From positions 2,108,001 through 2,172,000 of the forward strand of contig OY760867.2 in the NCBI GenBank assembly GCA_963664035.2: a DNA stretch of 64,000 bases, read 5' to 3'. Position 1 is the stretch's first letter. Each line of letters opens with the position of its first letter. A program made the translations under genes and the position numbers. Under the pieces are notes generated by a model. The model searched no databases and was not told the origin of the DNA. It saw only the letters and a list, made by a program, of their open reading frames with translations. Of this stretch, positions 18,100 through 24,361 are shown piece by piece. The DNA is from G958296245 sp963664035. GTDB taxonomy: Bacteria; Chloroflexota; Dehalococcoidia; Lucifugimonadales; G958296245.

Positions 18100-18166
18100 T
18101 TCGCAAATGAGACGGGCCTATGGGACGGAATGATAACGTTCCGCTGACGCGCCCCGGATTTGCGAA
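18100..18166. promoter_or_regulatory. Inverted repeat overlapping the transporter promoter
   Basis: TTCGCAAAT (18,100-18,108) is repeated inverted as ATTTGCGAA (18,158-18,166). The right arm covers the -35 box of the candidate promoter, a good place for an operator. A smaller palindrome, GGAATGATAACGTTCC, sits between the arms. Confidence 0.4.
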
Positions 18167-18187
18167 ACGGATAGGGGTTAATATAAG
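18160..18187 (+). promoter_or_regulatory. Candidate promoter of the branched-chain-type ABC transporter operon
   Basis: TTGCGA (18,160-18,165) and TATAAG (18,182-18,187) are spaced by 16 bases, 57 bases before the binding-protein start. Confidence 0.5.
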
Positions 18188-18243
18188 CTTATGTAAGCAT
18201 CGGCGCGACGTAACCAGGAGTGTCGGCCGAGAAGGAGAGCGTC

Positions 18244-19434
18244 ATGAGAATCTTCTCAATAAAGCGGATTGCGGCACTGTTTCTGCTGGCGGTGCTGGCG
18301 ACGGCCATGGCCGCCTGCACCCAGGACAGCGGCGGAGACGATGCCCCGGAGCCCTTCAAGATAGGCGTGATGGAGTCGGTCACCGGCCCCGGGGAGACCT
18401 ACGGCACGGTGATGGTCCAGGCCAAGCAGTTGGCGGCGGACGAGATCAACGCCGCGGGCGGCATAGACGGGCGGCGGTTGGAGCTGATCGTCGAGGACTC
18501 GAGGTGCGGCGCGCAGGACGCGATCACCGCGTACAACAAGCTCACCGACGTCGACGGCGTGAAGATCATCCTCGGGACCTCGTGCAGCGGGGCGATGCTT
18601 GGGGCCGCGCCGAGGGCGGAGGCGGACGGCGTGGTGCTCTTCTCGGCGTCGGCAACCAATCCCGACATCGCCGAAGCGGGCGACTACATCTTCCGCACGG
18701 CGATAAACGACGCCCAGCTTGGCGTGGACACGGGCAACCTGCTCTGGGCTGAGGACGTGCGCAAGCTGGCCACGATCAACGAGATAACCGACTACGCCGA
18801 GGGCGTGAGGCGGACCACAGCCGAGCAGTTCGAGAAGCGCGGCGGCGAGATCGTCGCCGAGGAGCGGTACCCGTCGGACGCCATAGACTTCAGGAGCCAG
18901 CTTACCAAGATGCTCGGGGCCAATCCCGACGCCATCCACGTCGCCGCCCAGTCGGAGTTCACCGGCGGCACCATCGTCAAGCAGGCGAGGGAGCTGGGCT
19001 TCGAGGGGCCGATCTACGGGGAGTCCGTGGTCACCGGGCAGACCGCCCTGGAGATAGCGGGCGGCGCCGCCACCGGCGTGAAGGGCGTCATCCCCAGCCC
19101 GGACCTGACCACGGAGAGGGGCATGGAGTTCCTCGAGAGCTTCAAGACCCGCTACGGTTACGTCACCCTGGCATGGTTCCTGGGGTCCGCATATGACGAC
19201 GTCTACATCGCTGCGGAGTGCCTCGGGAAGACCGGCGACGACCAGGACGCGGACGGGTTCAGGGACTGCCTGTACGACATCACCTGGAGCGGCGCCATCG
19301 GAGACGACTATAGCTTCGACGAGAAGGGCGAGGTCGTAGGTCTCTTCAATGAGGTGGTGGAGGTGCTGCCGCCGTCCCAGAGGACCGCGGAGAACCAGGG
19401 CTTCAAGTACCTGGGATCGGCTCCTTCCGAGTAG
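18244..19434 (+). CDS. Branched-chain amino-acid-type ABC transporter, solute-binding lipoprotein
   Basis: The 396-residue protein starts with a lipoprotein signal (RIAALFLLAVLATAMAAC), Cys about residue 24. The mature part is a type I periplasmic-binding fold: FKIGVMESVTGPGETYG, an acidic/Gly DEINAAGGIDGRRLELIVEDSRC strand, and IILGTSCSGAMLGAAPRAEADGVV. These features define LivJ-type receptors that bind amino acids, amides, urea or aromatic acids. The gene leads a five-gene operon with two permeases and two ATPases. ATG 18,244 is chosen because GGAGAG precedes it and the signal peptide starts there. Proximity to N-methyl amine catabolic genes suggests a matching ligand, by inference only. 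Confidence 0.92.
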   Translation: MRIFSIKRIAALFLLAVLATAMAACTQDSGGDDAPEPFKIGVMESVTGPGETYGTVMVQAKQLAADEINAAGGIDGRRLELIVEDSRCGAQDAITAYNKLTDVDGVKIILGTSCSGAMLGAAPRAEADGVVLFSASATNPDIAEAGDYIFRTAINDAQLGVDTGNLLWAEDVRKLATINEITDYAEGVRRTTAEQFEKRGGEIVAEERYPSDAIDFRSQLTKMLGANPDAIHVAAQSEFTGGTIVKQARELGFEGPIYGESVVTGQTALEIAGGAATGVKGVIPSPDLTTERGMEFLESFKTRYGYVTLAWFLGSAYDDVYIAAECLGKTGDDQDADGFRDCLYDITWSGAIGDDYSFDEKGEVVGLFNEVVEVLPPSQRTAENQGFKYLGSAPSE

Positions 19435-19446
19435 ACTCCAATCGCT

Positions 19447-19486
19447 GGGGACGCGCGGGCGCCCGAGGGCGTGCCCGCGCGTCCCC
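19447..19486 (+). promoter_or_regulatory. Long intercistronic hairpin after the binding-protein gene
   Basis: GGGGACGCGCGGGC (19,447-19,460) pairs perfectly with GCCCGCGCGTCCCC (19,473-19,486), a 14-bp GC stem. No T-run follows, so it is more likely an mRNA-stabilising or partially terminating element. Such elements keep the binding-protein transcript more abundant than the permease part. Confidence 0.6.
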
Positions 19487-19494
19487 ATATCCCC

Positions 19495-20883
19495 ATGACT
19501 CACGAAACGCTGAGGCTTCCCCTCATGGGACGTTTGCTTGCATACCGCAGCCGCCCGGACAAGGTGCTGGCGATCGCGCTGACAGTGGCCGCCATCGCCT
19601 ACGTGGGCTGGAAGGTCACCGAGTCTCCCGGCCAGGCTATCCAGTTCGCCTTCAACGGGCTATCGGTGGGGGCGGTCTACGCCATCCTGGCGATGGGCTT
19701 CACCATCGTCTACAGCACGGTATGGTTCTTCGACCTGTACTACGGCGCGGCGGCGGCGATGGGCGCGTACGGCGTCTTCTACCTCAGGTCGAAGGATACC
19801 CTGGCCGGGCTGTACCACATGCACAACCCCGTCGTGAATGTCCTCATTGCGGCAGTCGCCGCCGGGGTGATCGCGTGGGCGCTCCACGAGGGGTTCTACA
19901 ACCGCCTGCGCACCCGCTACGACCCCAGGGCCCTGCGCGCGGTCGGCGGCCTGATCGCCGCGGCCGCGGGCGTCTACGTGGGGCTCGTGCTGAGCTACAC
20001 CGACGAGCTCAACGTCATCATCAGCCCCGCGGTCGGGGCCGTGGCGGCGGGGGCGGCCGGCTGGGCGCTGTACCGCGCCCTCCGCTTCCTGTTCCCGGCC
20101 GCCGGTAGGGGCCCCTTTCTGGCCGCCGCGGCAATCGCCGGCGTTGGCGTAGGCTCCTATTGCGGCTTCCTCATAGCGGACTCTCCCGGCTCCAAGCTAT
20201 ACCTGACGTGGGCGGTGTCGTGCCTGATCGCCGGGGTTATCGGACTCGCTTTCTACAGGGGCCTGTACGTCTACATGCGCGAGCGCGCCAGGTCCCCCCT
20301 CATCATGCTCGTCGCCTCGCTGGGCATCCTGCTGGCCATCACGGCCGCCATCACGATCGTGTTCGAGAGCGCGCCGCGTCCGCTCCCCCATGCGTTCGGC
20401 GGCGAGTCCTGGATCATCCTGGGGGGCAGCATCAAGGGATTCAACCTCTTCACGGTCGCCGTCGCGGTCGTCGCCTTCGTCGGCCTTCTCATACTCCTGA
20501 ACAAGACGGCGTTCGGAAGGACGATACGCGCCATCGGCGACGACGAGGAGGTCTCCAAGATCGTCGGCATCAACACGACGGTGGTCATCGCGATCGTATT
20601 CTTCATAGGCGCCGTATTCGCTGCCGCCGGCGGCATTCTCAGCGGCCACGACACCGCCATCCAGCCGAGGATGGGGCTGATCCTGCTGCTGAAGGGCTGG
20701 ATAGCGTCGGTGGTAGGCGGCATAGGCAACATCTACGGCGCGGTCGTGGGCGGCTTCGCCCTCGGCATGATCGAGCAGTTCGGCATCTGGGACCTGGCCG
20801 GGGAGTGGAGGGACGTCATATCCTTCGTCGTCCTCATCCTCTTCTTGTCGTTCTGGCCCAAGGGCATTCTGCCGAGGAGGTAG
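19495..20883 (+). CDS. Branched-chain amino-acid-type ABC transporter permease (LivH type), enlarged
   Basis: The 462-residue protein has the LivH core: FNGLSVGAVYAILAMGFTIVYST near the N-terminus, and in the second half GRTIRAIGDDEEVSKIVGINT (coupling helix region facing the ATPase) and GWIASVVGGIGNIYGAVVGGFALGMIEQ. Classical LivH is about 300 residues. Here roughly residues 90-240 contain an extra block with several predicted membrane helices (VVNVLIAAVAAGVIAWAL, AVGGLIAAAAGVYVGLVL, AVGAVAAGAAGWALYRAL, FLAAAAIAGVGVGSYCGFLI). The start is uncertain: ATG at 19,495 or 19,525, neither with a clear ribosome-binding site, since the hairpin lies immediately upstream. Confidence 0.87.
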   Translation: MTHETLRLPLMGRLLAYRSRPDKVLAIALTVAAIAYVGWKVTESPGQAIQFAFNGLSVGAVYAILAMGFTIVYSTVWFFDLYYGAAAAMGAYGVFYLRSKDTLAGLYHMHNPVVNVLIAAVAAGVIAWALHEGFYNRLRTRYDPRALRAVGGLIAAAAGVYVGLVLSYTDELNVIISPAVGAVAAGAAGWALYRALRFLFPAAGRGPFLAAAAIAGVGVGSYCGFLIADSPGSKLYLTWAVSCLIAGVIGLAFYRGLYVYMRERARSPLIMLVASLGILLAITAAITIVFESAPRPLPHAFGGESWIILGGSIKGFNLFTVAVAVVAFVGLLILLNKTAFGRTIRAIGDDEEVSKIVGINTTVVIAIVFFIGAVFAAAGGILSGHDTAIQPRMGLILLLKGWIASVVGGIGNIYGAVVGGFALGMIEQFGIWDLAGEWRDVISFVVLILFLSFWPKGILPRR

Positions 20884-20888
20884 GGGCC

Positions 20889-21944
20889 GTGTCCATGGAG
20901 TCCGGGGGCGTTGGCGTGGCGGCGAGGCTCGCGCGCAATCCGCGCGTGTTGCTCAGGATCGCCCGCGGCAACGTGGAGCTCTGGGCGAACCTGCTCGTCA
21001 TCTCGTGGGCCGTAGCGTTCGCGATATGGCAGGGCATGGGCTTCGCCATCGCCCTGGGCACCGTCTTCGCCATCTGGGCCATCCTGGCCGTCAGCCTCAA
21101 TCTCGTCGTGGGATTCACCGGGCTGCTCTCGGTGGGGCACGTCGGCTTCTTCGGCATAGGCGCCTACACCGTCGCCGTCCTCACCTCGGACGCCGCCTAC
21201 GAGCAGCTCCGCACGGAGGCCATACCCACCTTCGACTGGCCCTTCTTCGCCGCGCTCCCCGTGGGCGTGGCCCTCGCCGGGCTGACGGCCATAGCGGTGG
21301 GCGTCGTCTTCAACCGCTTCAGGGACGACCTCTTTATCCTGGTATCCTTCGGCTTCGCCACCATCGCCTTCAACGTCTTTCTGAACTGGCGGCCCGTCAC
21401 GAGAGGCGCCTTCGGCATTCACGAGATCGCGCGCCCCCAGATAGGCGGGTGGGTGCTGGACAGCGACCTGGAGCTGCTCCTGCTCTTCCTCGCGTTCCTG
21501 GCGCTCGTCGTCCTGGTCTCATGGTTCATAGTGACCTCCTCCTTCGGGCGTGTACTGACCGCCATACGGGAGGACGAGCAGGCGACGGAGGTCTTCGGCT
21601 ACCGGGTAACGCACTACAAGCTGGCGGTATGGGTCATATCGGCGATGATGGCCGCGCTCGCGGGCGGACTATTCGCAAGCTGGACGACCTTCGTGGACCC
21701 GAACTCGTTCATCCTGCTCGAGTCGATGCTGCTGGTCTCCATAGTGATCCTCGGCGGGCTGGCGACCATCTGGGGATCGCTCCTGGGCGCGATGGCGTTC
21801 GTCCTGCTCGAAGAAGGGATGCGGTTCCTGCCGTTCCTGCCCACGGAGTACATCGGCCAGGCGCGGCAGGTCGTCCTGGGCATCCTGCTCGTGCTGCTGA
21901 TGCTCTTCAGGCCCCAGGGCCTGGTGGGGAGGTACAGGCTGTGA
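20889..21944 (+). CDS. Branched-chain amino-acid-type ABC transporter permease (LivM type)
   Basis: The 351-residue membrane protein has the LivM signature SLNLVVGFTGLLSVGHVGFFGIGAY in the first third and GRVLTAIREDEQATEVFGY (coupling loop) with VSIVILGGLATIWGSLLGAM in the last third. Together with the LivH-type subunit it forms the transmembrane channel. The GTG at 20,889 is preferred, eight bases after an AGGAGG overlapping the end of the previous gene; an ATG two codons later is possible. Its stop overlaps the next start in a GTGA. Confidence 0.92.
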   Translation: MSMESGGVGVAARLARNPRVLLRIARGNVELWANLLVISWAVAFAIWQGMGFAIALGTVFAIWAILAVSLNLVVGFTGLLSVGHVGFFGIGAYTVAVLTSDAAYEQLRTEAIPTFDWPFFAALPVGVALAGLTAIAVGVVFNRFRDDLFILVSFGFATIAFNVFLNWRPVTRGAFGIHEIARPQIGGWVLDSDLELLLLFLAFLALVVLVSWFIVTSSFGRVLTAIREDEQATEVFGYRVTHYKLAVWVISAMMAALAGGLFASWTTFVDPNSFILLESMLLVSIVILGGLATIWGSLLGAMAFVLLEEGMRFLPFLPTEYIGQARQVVLGILLVLLMLFRPQGLVGRYRL

Positions 21945-22702
21945 GCGCCGGTCCCGACAAGGACCACGCCCCCTACGCCCTGGAGACGGACGGGGTAACG
22001 AAGCTCTTCGGCGCCGTGAGGGCGGTGGACGACCTGTCCGTCGAGATTCCCAGGGAGGGGATGACCAGCGTGATAGGCCCCAACGGGTCTGGCAAGTCGA
22101 CGCTCATCAACGTGCTGAGCGGTATGCTTCCGTTCGACGGCGGGATGGTGATCATCGACGGGGTGGGGCTGAAGGTGCTGAAGGCCCACGAGACGCCCGA
22201 CCACGGGATCACCCGCACCTTCCAGGACGTGAGGCTCTTCAACCAGATCAGCGTCTGGGACAATATCATGGTGGTGCTGACCGCGCGCCGCATGTTCACC
22301 GCGCTGAGGGAGCGCGCGGGGCCCGGGCACCGCGAGAGGGCCGAGAGCATCCTCCAGGACGTGGGGATGTGGGACAAGAGGCGCTCGCTGGCGATGGACC
22401 TCTCCTACGGCCAGCGCAAGCTGCTGGAGATCGGGCGCGCCATGGCGCTGGACGTCAGGACCTACCTGTTCGACGAGCCGTTCGCGGGCCTATTCCCCGA
22501 GATGCTGGAGCAGGTCAAGGAGATCATGAAGCGGATGCGCGGCCAGGGGCGGACCATCCTCTTCGTCTCGCACAACATGGACATCGTCCGCGAGCTGTCG
22601 GACCACCTGATCGTTCTCGACAGCGGCAAGCTGCTCATCGAGGGCGACGTGGACGAGGTCCTGGCGCGGTCGGAGGTCATCGAGGCGTACCTGGGCGCAT
22701 AG
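21941..22702 (+). CDS. Branched-chain amino-acid-type ABC transporter ATPase (LivG type)
   Basis: This 253-residue ATPase carries Walker A GPNGSGKST, the ABC signature LSYGQRK, Walker B TYLFDEPFAG and the switch His in LFVSHNMD. It powers the transporter with its LivF partner at the inner face of the membrane. GTG 21,941 overlaps the LivM stop by four bases and has GGGGAGG upstream. Its length matches the family. Confidence 0.93.
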   Translation: MSAGPDKDHAPYALETDGVTKLFGAVRAVDDLSVEIPREGMTSVIGPNGSGKSTLINVLSGMLPFDGGMVIIDGVGLKVLKAHETPDHGITRTFQDVRLFNQISVWDNIMVVLTARRMFTALRERAGPGHRERAESILQDVGMWDKRRSLAMDLSYGQRKLLEIGRAMALDVRTYLFDEPFAGLFPEMLEQVKEIMKRMRGQGRTILFVSHNMDIVRELSDHLIVLDSGKLLIEGDVDEVLARSEVIEAYLGA

Positions 22703-22728
22703 CGGCGGAGGACCCGGCGGTAACGAAC

Positions 22729-23514
22729 GTGAGCGAAAGCACATCCGATTCTAAGATAGGGCCGGGAACAGGCGCCCCGGCGGACGGGGCGGCCATCCTC
22801 GAGATGGCCGGGGTCTCGGTGCGATACGACGCCGTGTCGGCCCTCGAAGACGTCTCCCTCGGCGTCCGGAAGGGCGAGACGGTGGCCGTCATGGGCCCCA
22901 ACGGCGCGGGGAAGTCGACAGTGCTGAAGGCGATCATGGGCCTCGCCCCGGTCGTCTCCGGGGAGGTCTACTGGCGCGGCGCGCCGCTGGCTTCCGCCAC
23001 CCACGAGATAGTCAAGGAGGGCATCTCCTTCGTGCCGCAGGGCAGGCGGCTCTTCACCCACCTCACCATAGAAGATAACCTGGAGATGGGGTGTCTATAC
23101 GTGAAGGAAAAGGCAGAGCGCCGCAGCCGCATGGAGTCGGTCATGGAGCTCTTCCCCATCCTGCACCGGAAGCGCCGCGACGTGGCGAGCCAGATGTCGG
23201 GCGGGCAACAGCAGATGCTGGCGCTGGGCAGGGGCCTCATGGCCAGCCCGGAGGTGCTGCTCCTCGACGAGCCGACGCTGGGCCTCGCTCCCATAGTGGT
23301 CAAGGAGGTCTTCCACATGGTCTCGCTGATAGCCGAGAGGCTGGGCACCACCATCCTGGTCGTCGAGCACAACATCAAGGGGGTGCTGGACATCGTGGAC
23401 CGCGCCTACGTCCTCGACAACGGCCGCCTCGTATTCGAGGGCACTCCGCAGGCCGTCCAGGAGACCCACATACTCACCGAGGTATTCCTGGGCAAGGTGC
23501 AGCCGCGCGGCTAA
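22729..23514 (+). CDS. Branched-chain amino-acid-type ABC transporter ATPase (LivF type)
   Basis: This 261-residue ATPase has Walker A GPNGAGKST, Q-loop FVPQGRRLF, signature MSGGQQQM, Walker B VLLLDEPTLGLAP and switch His VVEHN, and the LivF-specific 'GISFVPQGRRLF' stretch. The first 25 residues (SESTSDSKIGPGTGAPADG) are a hydrophilic extension. GTG 22,729 lies 26 bases after LivG. It is the last gene of the operon and is followed by a convergent PIN gene. Confidence 0.92.
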   Translation: MSESTSDSKIGPGTGAPADGAAILEMAGVSVRYDAVSALEDVSLGVRKGETVAVMGPNGAGKSTVLKAIMGLAPVVSGEVYWRGAPLASATHEIVKEGISFVPQGRRLFTHLTIEDNLEMGCLYVKEKAERRSRMESVMELFPILHRKRRDVASQMSGGQQQMLALGRGLMASPEVLLLDEPTLGLAPIVVKEVFHMVSLIAERLGTTILVVEHNIKGVLDIVDRAYVLDNGRLVFEGTPQAVQETHILTEVFLGKVQPRG

Positions 23515-23536
23515 TAGCCGGGGGAAGGCGGCCGGT

Positions 23537-23998
23537 TCAGAGGCCCCGAAGATGCGTGAAGTTCACTACCGCATCTGCCTCTTTCTCAAGGGCGGCGAGG
23601 TATAGATCGAGGTCCACGGTGACCAGGGGCGTTTCCTTGGCGGCGACCTCCAAGAGTGCCGCATCGGTCAGGCCGAGCCGTACGAACGCGTCGTTGCTCG
23701 ATGCCTCTACGCTGGCGACGACGACCTCCTCACTCTCTCGAATGATGAACCGGAGCCTGTCGAAAAACAGGGAGCGCTCCGGGTCCCCATGTTGGGCGAG
23801 CAGATTGGACGCTTCGGTGAGGGTGTTTGGCGTGACGAATACGCAGTCGACCGGGTCGAGCAGGTCGATCAAGATGTCGTAGTCCTCCTCGGCGTATTCT
23901 CGCAGCCGGCGATGCTTGGCGATTAAGTCTCGTCCGACACTGCCTACGACGAGCAGCACGAGTAGATTCGCGTCGATGAAGAATCCTACGGGAGCCAT
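23537..23998 (-). CDS. PIN-domain protein (possible ribonuclease toxin)
   Basis: The 153-residue protein begins GFFIDANLLVLLVVG with the first PIN acidic residue (Asp9), contains TPNTLTEASNLL with the conserved Glu, and LTDAALLEVAAKETPLVTVDLDLY with the further Asp residues of the nuclease site. PIN proteins are Mg-dependent ribonucleases, often VapC-like toxins. The upstream gene ends four bases before this start, so the two are co-transcribed, as in toxin-antitoxin pairs, although the partner is not a recognisable antitoxin. Confidence 0.78.
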   Translation of the reverse strand: MAPVGFFIDANLLVLLVVGSVGRDLIAKHRRLREYAEEDYDILIDLLDPVDCVFVTPNTLTEASNLLAQHGDPERSLFFDRLRFIIRESEEVVVASVEASSNDAFVRLGLTDAALLEVAAKETPLVTVDLDLYLAALEKEADAVVNFTHLRGL

Positions 23999-24002
23999 TG
24001 GC

Positions 24003-24287
24003 TCACTTGTGAACGTTCAGGTCGTGGTCCGTAAGAGATTCGACTCGACCGTTATCGTCATTGATGCGCAGGACCTTATAGGAGCGTTCAAGACGCCGCC
24101 CCTGACTCAGCGCGGCACCCAGACCGTTCTTCTGGTCCCAAGGGCGTGAGAAGCCTATGGTGACCTTCCAGCTATTCGACACGTCATCAAACACGACCTC
24201 TTCAAGGCCAACATTCGTGATTTGCTCATCCTCGAACAGGTCGCCTAGATAGTCTTTCGCGGTCCGGACCGCTTTCTTCACGTCCAT
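24003..24287 (-). CDS. Small hypothetical protein, partner of the PIN gene
   Basis: The 94-residue protein (MDVKKAVRTAKDYLGDLFEDE..., then VVFDDVSNSWKVTIGFSRPWDQ) has an N-terminal helix followed by beta strands. The WKVTIGFSRPWD motif is reminiscent of small cytoplasmic alpha/beta proteins with no assigned function. It precedes the PIN gene by four bases; it could be the antitoxin or merely a neighbour. No DNA-binding motif is obvious. Confidence 0.6.
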   Translation of the reverse strand: MDVKKAVRTAKDYLGDLFEDEQITNVGLEEVVFDDVSNSWKVTIGFSRPWDQKNGLGAALSQGRRLERSYKVLRINDDNGRVESLTDHDLNVHK

Positions 24288-24361
24288 TGCAGCCTCCGTT
24301 CCCCTGTCAAGTGTACCACCGCCGCCTGACGCGAGGAAACTCTTCTACTCCTTCCCAGCCG

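Noticed and set aside
19447..19486. Transcription terminator after the binding-protein gene
   Set aside because: The stem is strong but no T-run follows, and the permease and ATPase genes continue in the same direction. A processing or stabilising hairpin is the better reading.
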